64,000 nucleotides of DNA from contig WIDE01000002.1 of the NCBI GenBank assembly GCA_015039315.1, positions 1,065,391-1,129,390 on the forward strand, given 5' to 3'. The position numbers and the translations under genes were made by a program. Every line of letters starts with the position of its first letter. The stretch's first letter is position 1. Source of the stretch: Clavulina sp. PMI_390. Lineage: Eukaryota > Basidiomycota > Agaricomycetes > Cantharellales > Hydnaceae. The notes beneath the pieces were generated by a model. It was given only the letters and a program-made list of their open reading frames with translations. It had not been told where the DNA came from and ran no database searches. Of the stretch, positions 1 through 11,859 are shown one piece after another.

Positions 1-514
1 CTCTTCGGGATCTTCTCCTTCTGAAGGGTCAAGAGCTGGCTCTGAGTTCAAGAGATGGGCGCCATACCCAACAACGCTCTTTCAGTGGGGGGTTCTCCCT
101 GTTTCCCAGGTCTATGTACCGTTATGGTCCCTTCCGACTCCTGGACCTGAGGCATCCACTTCTCTCACCTCTCATCCAAACCCCCCAGCACCTACAGCTC
201 TTGTTGGAAAATCACAGACTTATACTCAAGAGCGAAAAGCATTATGGGAGCGCATCATTCGTGGGGAAGAGCCACAAATACCGTCAGTAATCTCTCGACC
301 ATCTACGACTGTTCCACCCTGGAGAAACCCCGCGATGTGGTCGTCACCGTATCAAAATTTCGGCAGCATGGACGGTGCATTTATAGCGCATGCTCCTCAA
401 CCCACACCAATCTTTCCTCAAAACGCTGGTTCACCGTCACCTCCATCGCCTGTCCGTGCTGTTTCCGAAACTGAAATGGATGAAATTGATATGGAAGTTT
501 CGGATAGCGATTGA
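1..514 (+). CDS. 3' end of an unrecognised gene (partial)
   Basis: The frame starting at base 2 is open for 170 codons to a TGA at 512-514, without a need for an intron. The peptide is rich in Ser and Pro, has a few aromatic patches (WAPYPTTLFQW) and ends in a strongly acidic tail (EMDEIDMEVSDSD). I do not recognise a domain. The gene enters from the left edge, so its N-terminus and function are outside the window. It ends 62 bases before the stop codon of the convergent cyclophilin gene, which leaves room for only short or overlapping 3' UTRs. The acidic low-complexity tail suggests a nuclear or scaffold protein, but that is a guess. Confidence 0.6.
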   Translation, partial: SSGSSPSEGSRAGSEFKRWAPYPTTLFQWGVLPVSQVYVPLWSLPTPGPEASTSLTSHPNPPAPTALVGKSQTYTQERKALWERIIRGEEPQIPSVISRPSTTVPPWRNPAMWSSPYQNFGSMDGAFIAHAPQPTPIFPQNAGSPSPPSPVRAVSETEMDEIDMEVSDSD

Positions 515-576
515 TATGCTCGATTTAGTTGTACATTCTGATACCATTGGTGGGAGGAAGAGCTGTTATGCAATCA

Positions 577-1379
577 TCATGCGGAAGGCGTCAATATACG
601 AGCTTTGTGGATCTTCACATCTTCTCGTGGCCTATTTGATCAAGGAACCTATTAAGTTACTCCAGCATTATAGCCAGTATAAAAATGAGTCGCACCTATC
701 GTTCCCATCGGTTGCCACAGCACCTAATCTTTGTACAACTCGCATTCCACTGCTCACACGACCAAAGATGGTATGTTTGTTGTCAAGAAACGGAGTGGGC
801 GCAAGGGTAATAAAGAACTGGGAGCCTAGAATTGATGATATCGAAATCAGGATTCTTTGTAAGACTGAAAGATTCGTGGTGAAAATGACGAGGGTGATGA
901 GAACAGACCATTGGTGTTAGGACCTGCATTCGCCATAGCAAGAATACCGGCTCCCACGAAGCGCAACTCGGGATGGATTTCATCTTCGCTAAGCCACAGC
1001 GAACGTCCAGGAGCGTCGTGGAATGCAAAGAGTCAGCGATGACCAAGATATTGATCGAAAGACCACTCACAAACGTCCCCCATAGATACTTGTCCCACCT
1101 CGTCCAGTTCCAGTAGGATCACCCGTTTGCGCCATGAAATCAGGTATTATTCGGTGCCACACTACGCCATTATAGTAACCGCGCTTAGTGAGCTCAGCAA
1201 AATTCTTGCATGTCTAAGGAGAGGGTCCAGTGAGTCTGTGGTTATAGAAGATGCTGGAGGGGGGTAGAAGGTGGTCAAAGGAGTTATTGAAACCGAAAAT
1301 TCACCTTTGGGGCATGGTCCCAGTACAGCTCGAGCTCGATCTCGCCCAGGGAGGTCTCGAGTACCGCAGCGTCGCCCAT
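577..1379 (-). CDS. PPIL1: Cyclophilin-type peptidyl-prolyl isomerase, PPIL1 type
   Basis: Five exons on the minus strand (1305-1379, 1071-1213, 909-988, 696-825, 577-631) splice at GT-AG sites into exactly 160 codons. The product is a single cyclophilin domain with no targeting signal. Family motifs are [64 protein letters not shown] and NKHTIFGRV. Catalytic-pocket residues Arg46, Phe51, Met52, Gln54 and His117 are present; the usual active-site Trp is Phe112. PPIL1-type cyclophilins catalyse cis-trans isomerisation of X-Pro bonds and associate with the spliceosome (SKIP/Prp45), so a nuclear role is expected. The start ATG (1379-1377) fits the family length and lies about 40 bases from the divergent PGS1 start. 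Confidence 0.93.
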
Positions 1380-1418
1380 GTTATGATGTCTTCGACAACA
1401 ACAAGGCCACACAAACTC
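1380..1418. promoter_or_regulatory. Very short divergent intergenic segment between PPIL1 and PGS1
   Basis: The cyclophilin start codon reads left from 1379. The likely PGS1 start codon reads right from 1419; in-frame ATGs also occur at 1383 and 1386. Only 3-40 bases separate the two coding regions, so the promoter elements and 5' UTR of each gene must lie within the other gene's first exon or use overlapping initiation sites. I see no clear TATA box. Co-regulation is an inference from the geometry. Confidence 0.5.
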
Positions 1419-3324
1419 ATGCTCAGGCTTGCGCGACCATGTCGAAGCCTCCGTAGCATCTCTCTGGCTCGGTCGGCTGTGAGAAACGTGTCATCCAATG
1501 CCAAAAACAATTCTTTGCTGTCTCAAGTGCCTGCACTGCAGCAACAGCCTGCTTTCACACTTCCCTCACGATGTATTCGTATCTTGAACCAGCCACGGGA
1601 TTTCTACAATACTTTAATTGTATGTATGGCCACATTTGTCCTTTTGTGCTAATATTCTGATGATCCTTCTAGAATATGATACAAAATGCTAAGCGTCGCA
1701 TTCTAATATCTTCCCTATACATTGGGACGGAGGAAACTGAGCTGGTAAGCACATGCTGTGTTTGTAGCTGAGAGGTCATTATTGACCCTATAAACGCATT
1801 TTTGTTGAATATGTATAGATTAACACTCTTGATGAAGCACTCTCACGGAATCCTACCCTTACTGCACACCTACTGCTAGATCTTAACCGCTCCACTCGAC
1901 TGGAGTCTCGCTCACCCATCCCTTCAACTGCACATCTCCTCGCACCTCTCAAAGAAAAGTATGGACATCGACTCTCTGTCCAAATGTTCCGCTCCCCAAA
2001 GCTACGGGGTTTTATGGAGCATATAGTGCCTCCAAGATTCAACGAAGGTTGGGGGACATGGCACGCAAAGCTTTACGCTGCTGACGACGATTTTATGATC
2101 AGTGGGTAAGTACAGAGCTGTCTCTCCTCAAATTTATCTCACTCCTTGACTTATGATAGTGCCAATCTTAATTCGTCATATTTCTCTGATCGCCAGGACC
2201 GCTATGTCCATATCTCATCGCAACCGGAGATAGTCAAATATCTCTCAAATTTCCTCTCTACGCTCTCACATTCAAGCTATCGCCTCGTATCCCCTGATGG
2301 ACCCAATATTGGCCTTCCAGTCAACCCACCTTTTTCACAATCTCCCCAAGACCAAGCCTATCGCCTTGAATGGTGTAACGACCAGGCGCACCCTCGTGGT
2401 TATCAGCCTGAAGCCAATAAGGCTATCAATGAGCTGCAGAATAGCACATACAGCTCTCAGGCTTCTGAGTCCCGGGCATCGGACCATGACACTGTGATAT
2501 ACCCCTTAATTCAGTCTGGTGTGCTTGGTGTCCGCGAAGAGGAGATGGCGCTCTCTAGTTTATTCGACTATCTTCTGTCGAATGCACCGCAAGCAGAGAA
2601 AGACCGCACCATCGTTGACCTCACGAGTGGGTACTTTGCCTTGTACGAGCCGTATCAGCTTCGGGCCATGAGGGAAGGGTTGGACTGGAGAATACTTGCT
2701 GCCAGTCCCAAAGTTCGTGCAGCCAACCTTGCATCCAGTAATCCGCTTCTAACGATTACTCACGTCCCTTAGGCGAATGGCTTCTATGGCTCGCGGGGGG
2801 TATCAGGAAGGATACCAGAAGGTTATACGCTACTTGAGCAACGCTTTTGGACCCGCGTCCTTCGTGCAGGGCGTCAATGGCGCGAGAATGGAGGCGGGGT
2901 TGCTCTAAGCGAGTGGTATCGTGAGGCTTGGACATATCACGCGAAAGGTATTTACTGAACTCCATGTCATTTGGGTTGACGAATGGACCTTGAATGAATG
3001 AATCGTACCACAGGGATATGGATTACACCGCAAGCCCGGGCTCCCTCGCAGCAAGGCAAGCCATCCCCACCTCGGAATCCCTCCATCACGCTTTTCGGGT
3101 CGACGAACCTCAATTCGCGCTCAGCAAATCTTGATACCGAGCTATCATTCCTCCTCGAAACGACCTCGCCTGTGCTTCAAGCGCGCTTGGGAGAGGAGGT
3201 GAGGCATCTCTGGAAGGATTCTGAGCGAATGAACGAAGATGCGTGGGCCAAGCAAGGAAGGAAGGTCGGTGGTGTCAGTTTGGGCACGAAAGCGATCATG
3301 AGCGTCGTTGGAGACATGCTATAG
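1419..3324 (+). CDS. PGS1: CDP-diacylglycerol-glycerol-3-phosphate 3-phosphatidyltransferase
   Basis: Six exons (1419-1619, 1673-1744, 1819-2105, 2160-2712, 2773-2947, 3014-3324) give 532 residues in an unbroken frame. The enzyme makes phosphatidylglycerophosphate in mitochondria, the committed step to cardiolipin. The first 25 residues (MLRLARPCRSLRSISLARSA) are Arg/Ser-rich without acids, a typical matrix-targeting presequence, which is why this ATG is preferred over those at 1383/1386. Family blocks follow: RRILISSLYIGTEETEL, HLLLDLNRSTR (His108, Asp112), then WHAKLYAADDDF with the PLD HxKx4D motif (His173, Lys175, Asp180), and ANGFYGSRGVSG. The intron before ANGFYG uses an upstream GTTCGT donor, since the nearer GTAATC donor would break the frame. 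Length matches the family. Confidence 0.95.
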
Positions 3325-3782
3325 TTAATTGTTGTGATGGATATTACACTGGAATGAATTATCTCCCCCGTCTTTTTTGTGAACTCCCAAACATATATAT
3401 TGCTTGTAAGAGGTTGCTGGAGGACAAACTGATAGCCAGTCCAGAGAGCTATTCAAGGCAAAACGTAATGTATGTATTCGAAGCATCACAGCGAGCCATA
3501 TGGTAGAGAACGTCCATATACTAGGGTACGTAGTAAAAGTGTGCAAAAGAGTTCATGCATGAAGTGTAACGTGGGCGACATCGTGGTGAAAGATCATAAT
3601 GCCAGGATCAAATACGAATGCAGAATGAGATGGGGTGAAGGTCGTCTTGTGGACGAAAAAATGCGTGATCACAATCCAGAATAAGCGACTTGAGGATGAA
3701 AGGGAAGAGCAAAGAATAAGGATACCAAAAATAAGCCAGAGAAAGTCCAAGGCGTGGATATAATACATCATATATCGCAGCA
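3325..3782. other. Convergent 3' intergenic region, no gene seen
   Basis: This 458-base AT-richer stretch lies between the stop codons of PGS1 (+) and the apyrase gene (-). Short frames occur on both strands, but none carries recognisable motifs or joins to a neighbour. It probably holds the two 3' UTRs and polyadenylation signals. Confidence 0.6.
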
Positions 3783-6408
3783 TCAATAAGTATCACCAAA
3801 TTCGTCGCGCGTAGGTGTCCTCGCAAGCCCTGCATTTCTTGGTACAGCAGTTGTTAGGTTAACTTGAGATGAGTTTCGCGACAAGTCACCATAGGGCGAG
3901 TTCTGTGGTGAGGAACGCGAAGAAGACTGGTTGGGGACAACCAGACCGCCAGCAAACTGCTCAGGGCCAGTCAGGAAGCCAAACGATGGCCGGGCCGTCA
4001 TAGGTTCTTCATCATCAGCATCGGGGCTCTCCAGTTCACTGTCGGAGGAACTAGGGCGGGAGGACACTATGGAGATGGAAGTAGGTGTGATGGTTGGACG
4101 TGAAGGGAAGGTTGCACTGAAGCTGCGTGTAGGAGAAGGAAGAATCGAGGATGTGGAACGCATTGCGGCTGGGCGAGAGACCGCAGTGAAACCCATGGCA
4201 GAGGTTGTTCGGCTAGGAGCCCTACTGGTCGCAGCCGACTGAGAACTATGAGGCGGGAGGTGAAGTTTGGAGGTTGAACGGGCTGGGGCGAGTTGGAAGA
4301 ACGAGTTGGTAGCGACAGGAGAAGGAAGACTATTATGTCGCGGGGGCGGTCGTCCTTGCGTAAAGAGGCGGGGTTTTGTTGCATCAGATCGGGACTTTGG
4401 CCTATTAGGACGTCGCGGTGCTCCAATTGAACGGACAAAGCGTCGTATTGATCGCAAAATTCCGCCATGAGACGACACGCGTCGAGCATGAGGAGTGGAG
4501 GGTGGCGATCCACTGGATGACGAGGAGAAGCTTCCGCCACCATTCTCTTCCGAACTGTGGTAGTCGAATAATCCTATCCGCTCCTCTCCATCGGCCACTT
4601 TGCGCGTACGGCGAATGTACATCCGAAGAAGCGCGCGCAGAAGGAAGAATATGGCACCAACGAGAACTAAGACAACAGGGAATAATGCACCTATTGAGAG
4701 GCCGTGTTGTCGTCCATCCTTAAATGGGGTTTGTTCAATCGCGCCTTGGTGATGAGGATCGGGGTCTGAGAGTGGGCTGGAGTCATAGGAGGTTGCGGGG
4801 ACTTCCTTGCTTGCCTCGAGCACCATTTTTCCTAATGTCCAACTGATTGCAGTATCGCCTATTGTATCCACGCTCTGGAAGGCAGGGAGTGGTTTGACGA
4901 TCTCTCCTAGGTTCTTGTTGTGCGCCTTCTCAGGCGCTTGGTCCACTTCGTGGGAGGTAGAATTGCCTCCTGCATCGATAATGCGGGGCATCCCTATTCC
5001 TTCGTGTAGAACGTTCACGATCCAGGCTGCTTTGAAACACTGCATCTTGAGGCGGTTAAGGCCAACTTCCTTGCCCCACCGGAACACTTCGCCACCATCC
5101 TCGACAAGTGTGCCGTCCAGGTAGAGTCGTGAATCTGCATGTTCGTCGACAATGTCATTCCACTCTCGCGAGCAGAATTGGGTTGCCGCGCGCTCATACT
5201 CAACGAAATCATATGCGCCGCCGAGTCCAAAGACATGCTCCGACGAGTACCAATACTCTGATACCCCAATGAATTTCGAGAGGGAGAAGTCGATGGAGGG
5301 GGCAGGGACACCATTGAATAGACATGAGGTATCAGGGCAAGGGACGGTTTTGTTGAGTAACGGTGCCGTCTCCTTCACGCATTCAGGAAAGGAGCCCGTG
5401 CCAACAAATTGGTGGGGTTTTCGTGAATGGGAGTCTGAGGGAGAATTGTCGGGGATGGGGGATTCACTTAGAGTGAGATGTTTCGGCAGACACGGGTCGG
5501 GGATTGCAGCCTCAGGAGTATGATCGGAGTGAGCATCCCACTCTTCTACTTCCTGCCCAAGATATCGCTCTCGGGCCTGATTTGTCCCATACCCTAGCCA
5601 GGTCGTGACAAATACACGGTGCCTTATCTCCTCGCCGCCCAAAAGCCTCAGCCGCACTTCCACGAGTGCGTCGGAGGTGGCTGTTGATAAATTGGCTTTT
5701 TCCTTTTCGCTGGGCTCGAAAGCGATCTGCGTCGAAGCGCCGCCCATATCGAGAAAACCATAGGTGGCACGATGGTTTTGCTCATGGGACGAGAAACCAT
5801 CCATGAGATAGTTGACAGCAATCCAACCAAAGAGGCCCTCTTCCTCCCCACTAATGATTCGTACAGATGATCCACACGGGCCCATAGTTGACGAGTGACC
5901 AAGTCGGAAGGAAGAACGCGTTCGGAAGAATGAGCAGGTAGCCTCTATGATGGCTGTCTGCTGGTTACTGTCGAGCAGACGCATACCAGCAGTAGCCAGG
6001 AGGAAAAGAGGAGTCTCTCGATGTAGAGAAGGGGGAACAATCGCTTGCGCATGTTCGAGGAGAGGTGTAAGATAGTCCCAAACTGAAGTAGGGTCATTTC
6101 CAAACGTGGATAGGCCTGAATGTATGATCGGCCTTAGTTGAGAAACTGCGTGGAGACCAGGGCAATGAACTGCACGCACCTGGTTCAACTTTGCGAAGCC
6201 AACCGTCCCCCGATTGAACGCCCTTCTCTACTCTGGGTAAGGTGTCCAGTAGGGATGCATTGCTCTCATGAGCTTCTATGTCGGCCTTCACGGCACGAGC
6301 GTCCTTCCAGCTATAGACCTGTACTCTGGATCCTGATGAGCCAGCATCGATAACAATACCGAAGCGACGCGAAGCAAGCCATTGGTCACTGATAGTCGGT
6401 GGTGGCAT
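3783..6408 (-). CDS. YND1: GDA1/CD39-family apyrase with C-terminal membrane anchor
   Basis: Two exons (6180-6408 and 3783-6115) join across one intron to give 853 residues. The protein belongs to the nucleoside di/triphosphatases that hydrolyse UDP/GDP released by glycosyltransferases in the Golgi lumen. Apyrase-conserved regions are visible in order: VIDAGSSGSR (about 20-28), FLLATAGMRLL (about 115), ISGEEEGLFGWIAVNYLM (about 165) and FLDMGGASTQIAFEP (about 197). No N-terminal signal is seen. One strongly hydrophobic segment (about 550-572) is followed by Arg/Lys, so a lumenal catalytic domain and cytosolic tail are expected, as in yeast Ynd1. The tail is about 280 residues, Ser/Pro/Arg-rich and without a recognised domain. 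The intron assignment rests on the family block EPGLSTF spanning the junction. Confidence 0.93.
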
Positions 6409-6869
6409 AATTTGGAATAGTATGCGCCAACTGCTTTGACAGCAGGGGTCGTCGACAGCCCACTGCGGCGCAGAGCACTAGCAAACGCGGCACCACGGGA
6501 GTCCTCGGGCTAGAATCCGAAGTGCCAGGGATTTACGAGCGTTTAACTAGACGCTGAAGGAGATGGAGGGCAAGTTTGTGTTTGCACGGATCTTTACGTA
6601 TACACGACACAACATTGATTGAATTGATCGGAGGAACACCAAAAAGACATGAACAGAGAGTCAACGCACGTCATACTCTTCTCATAAAACGGATTACTCC
6701 GTTACTGCGCACAAATGTATATTTAGATATCAGGCATCGTTATATGCAGCATTATCTAGTTATTGACGGCGGAAACTGTTGTGACATAGGTTTCTACTGG
6801 TATATCCCCCGATTTATGGATCGACTATTGGACATTGAACGAGGGGACGCATCGTGAGCAGCTGAGAAT
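6409..6869. other. Intergenic region, apyrase promoter and DTD 3' flank
   Basis: The stretch lies upstream of the minus-strand apyrase start codon and downstream of the minus-strand DTD stop codon. A 93-codon plus-strand frame here (6576-6857) has no recognisable motif and no splice partner. I see no RNA gene or repeat. It is most likely the apyrase promoter. Confidence 0.55.
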
Positions 6870-7849
6870 CTATGATGACGGCGGGGGAATTCCAGGGGCA
6901 GATCCAGCAGCGCCGCTGTTAGTATACTCGTACTTGCGCGAATCTAGGGTGAAGGTCACTGGGCCCTATAGTCCAAAATATTAACGGGAGGATCCCAATA
7001 AGTTACTGACAGAAGCGGGAGATATAGGGAAATGCATTACATCGTTCGCTAGAGACACCATCATCATGGCGCCAAATCTCCCGTCTAGAAGAATACATCA
7101 GTGCAAGTTTGCCAAACGTCCAAAGTCTGGACCCACCTTTGATCTTGGCAGCATCATAGCTAGCCCCAAGCTTGTCGAGAACCGATGCATACATGGCCCG
7201 CGACAACTCAGGGGCCTGGAGAATCACACGGAAGCGTGGATGAGAAGATCATTCCGTGTATCAGGTAGATAAATTGTAAGTGACTGCGGATTATGGCATT
7301 CTTCTCGGGTCAGGCTCACCATCGCGCGATGATAGTCGGGTTTATTCCCCTTCGTGGTATTTGCCATTAGGGTAAATTGAGACACGCAGAGCAATTCCCC
7401 CTCAATATCCTTGACGTTCATCTTCCACGCTGCGTCGGTTTTAGGGTCAGGCCACATCCTTAAGGTCAAACTGAAACGAAAAGTCAGGGTGTTGGAAAGT
7501 CATGTATATTTCGATGCCACGCCAACTCACATTTTCTTCGTGAGCGTATCTATATCAGCTTGCACATCGTCTAACTTTGGTGGTGAGCACGAAATTAGTC
7601 ATATTTCGTCGAAGCTTGTTTCGCGTCTCATAAAAGGAAAGGGATTTGCTGAGTGTCACTGACCAGAGCCGATACCGATGAGAACTAAGAGCCCTTTCCC
7701 TATAGAGGAAACAAGCTCATCTCCGACTGAGTGATGAAAAAATGTGATAGGTGCCAAGACGAATGAGTGAGGATGATTCCGATGTAACCATCAGATATCT
7801 ACTTACCTGTCACAGAGGCCGAGGCTACACGTTGGACTACAGCTCTCAT
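6870..7849 (-). CDS. DTD1: D-aminoacyl-tRNA deacylase
   Basis: Seven small exons (7807-7849, 7664-7726, 7531-7570, 7320-7470, 7137-7215, 7041-7084, 6870-6965) sum to exactly 171 codons plus stop. The enzyme removes D-amino acids from mischarged tRNAs in the cytosol, a translation-quality step. Family features are all present: the start [25 protein letters not shown], the conserved Ser-Gln-Phe block [10 protein letters not shown], the DYHRAM segment, [10 protein letters not shown] and the Gly-Pro motif in [11 protein letters not shown]. About 20 residues after the last beta-strand form a Gly/Ala/Pro-rich tail. Splicing is tight: four exons are 63 bases or shorter, so gene callers will tend to break this gene. 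Confidence 0.95.
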
Positions 7850-8173
7850 AGGAGGCACGGCCCTCTTGAATCACAAAAAGGTTTCTGGACGCTCAAGTTG
7901 GAAAGATGAATTCCTTCGGGTATACCAGATCTCAACAAATGCGCAGCACGTTGAAAGTGGATCTGAAAATAGCTATAGCAAAGGTGGCTAATCTTTTCTC
8001 ACTGGGTGGACAGATCTCAAGGGAGTTGTTATCGGACCGGAACGGGCCGACTTACCCAAATAATCAATAGCAGTTCTGTTTCGCGTCCTTGGGCGGTATA
8101 TCCAAATATCCAATACACACCGTAGCAGATCCAACTGACTGGGATACAATACATGTACATAGACGCCGCCATA
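7850..8173. other. Short intergenic region between two minus-strand genes
   Basis: These 324 bases hold the promoter of the DTD gene and the 3' flank of SEC15. No coding frame or repeat stands out. Confidence 0.5.
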
Positions 8174-11100
8174 CTACCCCAATCGTACAATAGCTTCCAA
8201 ATCCTTCTTCCTTCGCTCAGCCGCGTCACGCTCAGCAGGATTCCGACTGCTTGAGCCGTACTTGATGAGCTTTTCTAGTATTACCGCAAGATTCTTCGGG
8301 TTGACGTTTGCAAAAGTAGAGCGCCGAGCGGCTGGTTGCAGATACGATGATAGAGTGTTATTGAGAATGAGGGATGTGGTCTATGGGCCATGACCTTGGG
8401 TTAGCAGTGGTCACAGCGGCTGAAAGGAAGTTGACGAGCGCACCTGGCGGATTTCGTTAAAGCAGCTCCCCAGCTCTTCCCTTCCCACCGCCTTGAACTC
8501 AGTCTCGAGGAAATCGACATCCACTAGGATATTCGAGATACCATTTTCGTTGAGCATGGGAACTATGGGGCCACATAGGAAGTTCTGTAGGGAATATTAT
8601 TAGTTAGTAATGTGACCATGACAGGAGGCCGTACGCGTACCAGGAGATAGCTGGCGACGTGGTCAACAGCAGCCTTGAATGCACCAGCTTTGTACTTTTC
8701 CTCTAATGGCAGGGAATCCACCACCGTCATAAGCCAATGATACAACTCCTCGAGATACATGCTCTGGCGATCCCCGGGTTGCGGTGGAGTCCATTGGTAT
8801 TCCGTGACGTCGTCAAAGAAGTCGTCTAGTTTCGCCCTGATGAGCGAATTGATTCGGTCTTTCGCAACCTGCATTGAGTGTTCGAAGCTTGCAGCTGAGG
8901 TCAGCCGGATCTGACCCCCAGTACGAGTCGTCCTAGAGTGGGATAAATTGAGTATACGTCTCATAAGATGAGGGCCTGAGCATGGCACACCGTAATTTTG
9001 CTAATTGTTGTTCCAGCTCGGGCAAGGCGGCAAGAAAATGTTCGATATTGGTGATCACTTGGGCTGCTTGGAAGAGAGAGCTGGTAGATGGTATCCTTGC
9101 ATCAAGCTTTTTGCTCAGATGTTCCGAGAGGAGGGTATCAAGGGTCTAGACAGTGGAAGAGAAATACCAGTTTAGCTACGAATTATATCTCATAGTGCAA
9201 TGGATAATATCTCACATTTCGCAAAGCACTATCGACGTTCTTGAAGTAATGACTCGCGCCGTCAGTGAAGTAGTAAAACTTCTCCACAAACCTCCGTATC
9301 TTGAAAAGGATAGCGAGGGTGGTTCAGCACAACGTCATACAGGCAATATTGAAACGTACCTCTGTACAAGAAGTGTAGAATAGATTCGAGAACGGAAGAA
9401 CGATCGGGAGCGATTGCCTAACGGTACCATCAACATGCGGTGCTTTGGGCAGTTTGGAAGAGCGAAATCATACTTAACGAGAGCCGTAGCGGTCTCTGCG
9501 GGCATCCAGCAGGTGGCGAGGATATTATCTCTCTCAGAAGCTGATGTCAACACCATTGGCTGACTGTCATCATCAGTAACAGCCTAAGTTCATCGTGATA
9601 TGTTAACACCTGAAGAAGCTAAGTAGAATTGATTTCACGCACCTTCTCGAAAACAACGGAGAACTCTTTGATCAAGAAGCCCACATGCTTGGTGAACATG
9701 GATGAAAGGATGGCTTGTAACCGTGTTGTGTCGAAATCGTAGATCTGGGAATGAGATATTGATGAGAACTAAGCGTGAGAGGCAAAAGAGTTGTGGACTG
9801 TACCTCGATACTCTGGACGAACGGAGTAAGAATATCCTTGATCCCAACAATTGTCTCAGGGTCTCTCTCATACCTCAAGCCGTTCTCGAGCCGCTCAACC
9901 AACTGTCCCAAAACGTCCTCCCATAGTTCCTCAACTTGTCCCCAGTTTCGGAAACCGATGGTTGTCCGAAGAACTTCGGTTTCGACCACAAAGAAGCCAA
10001 GGAGCGATTGTGTGAGTATGGGAAGAGCACCTATCAAGGTCGGTGCGGTAACAGACGCCATGATCAGGGATGCCTGCTCCTTGCGGTCACGTTGGTAAGA
10101 CGCTTGGAGTTCGGGGAGTGCAGAGAGCGCAGTGTAGATCTGGATAGATTGATGGAGAGGTGATAGGTCGAGTTTCACCTTGTCATTGTCGAGAAGATTT
10201 ACTATAGGACCAGATTAGTTAGACTGCATGAGACCTGGAAGAAGATAGGGCTTGCGTTCAATCTTTTCGTTCGACACGAGCTCCACCGCACTTCCAACCC
10301 GGAGGTTCCGAAGGTTAGGTTCTTTATCTCTCCTGCTTCTCCATCGTCGTGCTCGCTGTCGCATCGCCTCCAGCGCTAGCTTCCCGATGTCCGCACTAGC
10401 CTCACGAATCTCTAATAGGAATGTGATCTTCGATGCGTTCACTGCATCTTTTATTTGAGTACGCAGTGAGGGTAGTGAGGAGAGCAGGTGGGTGTAGAGT
10501 GGTGTCTGAGAAAGGGCGTTTGGCGGTAGGGCTTGAATCTCATCGATAGACTGTTGTCGGAAAGCCAGTTGGGTAAGCGTGATTGGGGCTCACAGAGAGA
10601 GTGAAAGAGGACTCACTCGAAGGGCACTCCAGTAACGTCCTTCTTTGATCATATCTCGTACTCGCTTGATGACATCGAGGATTCGGAGACAGGATTGAAG
10701 CGTGTCGATTCCAGAATCGAGATTTGCCGCAGTCTTGCGGTTCTGCAAAAGTTCTTTCTTCTTAGAAGCTAGGCCTTTACCTGCAGAAGCGACTGAAGTG
10801 TCGAGGACCTCGACTCGCTTGCGGAGGTCCACTGTATGGGATCGGACTTTGAGAAGGGTCGAGACTGAAGCTACGAAGTCCTGGAGTAGAAAACGGCATG
10901 AGCACGCGAGGAAGAGCACTCGTAAAAGGCAAAACAGACAATATAGTTTTCACGACAGATTTTCTGAATTTCCTCATCCTTAGAGTCAATAAGGCCATTG
11001 ATCGTAGAGAGGTATGCAGGCAGCTGGCGAGACTCCGAGATATTCTTTATTATAGGCCCGAGTGTCTCCAAGTTTTCGGTCGCAGAGGATGAATCGAGAA

Positions 11101-11222
11101 GATGGATCTAAAAGAGCCTCTCAGTCGGTTGCTTCGTTGTCAATGTAGCGCACAGTGCTCACAGACTGGAGTTGAGAATCGATATCTTGTTGGCTGAAGT
11201 TGAGCTTCTTCCGAGGCGGCAT
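8174..11222 (-). CDS. SEC15: Exocyst complex subunit Sec15
   Basis: A minus-strand gene of many exons runs from MPPRKKLNFSQQDIDSQLQ (ATG 11222-11220) to a TAG at 8174-8176 after KKDLEAIVRLG. Sec15 tethers secretory vesicles to the plasma membrane and binds the Rab Sec4. Sec15 blocks are readable in order: LETLGPIIKNI, a coiled segment with KKKELLQNRKTAANL, IDTLQSCLRILDVIKRVRD, GRYWSALRSIDEIQALPP, FLLEIREASADIGKLAL, FFVVETEVLRTT, VEELWEDVLGQLVERL and, near the end, FDDVTEYQWTPP with a helical C-terminal region. The first intron (about 11103-11163) joins LQS to IHLLDSS. The long hydrophilic C-terminus ends in a charged helix (RDAAERRKKDLEAI). I did not fix every internal splice site. Confidence 0.9.
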
Positions 11223-11859
11223 GGATGGAGGATAGCGCCTTGCTAAAGCTCCAGTAGCAAATTCTCCACAAGAAGGATGTAGATTATATAGTGTCGGATT
11301 GGTTGCCTGCAAGTGGTGGAGAGTTTGTTGACGTCGAGAGCTCGATTGCGATGAAGCCAAACAACGCGGCAATAAAGTCATCCTATTATGGCAGCTATCT
11401 GCTGCTTCTGAAATAAGATGGCCTTCATACATTCAAACGGTGGTCAGGATGGAGCAGTATACTGCAACTATATCATGATTCGTGTGTGTCAAGAGTACTA
11501 CCGCAGTATGTCAAAGGAGATGCGTTGATGTGCTGGTATCAGGCAAGTGATGCGGCATCGTGCGGTATACAGAGTTAAAACCATGCAAGGGGTAATACGG
11601 GAGGGGATGATCATGATTGTTAAATGGGAGAAGAAAAGAAAGGCGCGTGTTGAAGGAAGTGGAAGAAAATAACAGCTGGTGCGCATGCATTGTTACTTGG
11701 AACAAGCACGTAAAGCATGAGCACAGCAAAGGAAGACAACAAAAACCCAATAAATAAAATGGCTTAAGCTCCGGTCGTAAAGCATAAAAAAAGCTACAAT
11801 AGATGAGTTTATCGATAGAAAGCAAGGGAGAAATATAGCAAGAAAAGCTAGGACGAAAG
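11223..11859. other. Intergenic region upstream of SEC15
   Basis: A 637-base stretch lies between the SEC15 start and the stop of the next minus-strand gene. The frames here are Leu/Phe/Ser-rich and low in information content, with no motif or splice partner. It should contain the SEC15 promoter and the 3' UTR of the upstream gene. Confidence 0.5.

Noticed and set aside
390..920. 176-codon plus-strand frame
   Set aside because: It overlaps the 3' end of the first gene in another frame and the spliced cyclophilin exons on the opposite strand. No motif; a shadow frame.
2738..2772. Short GTAATC...TTAG intron in PGS1
   Set aside because: This donor would join exons out of frame. The donor at 2713 keeps the family block SPKANGFYGS and is preferred.
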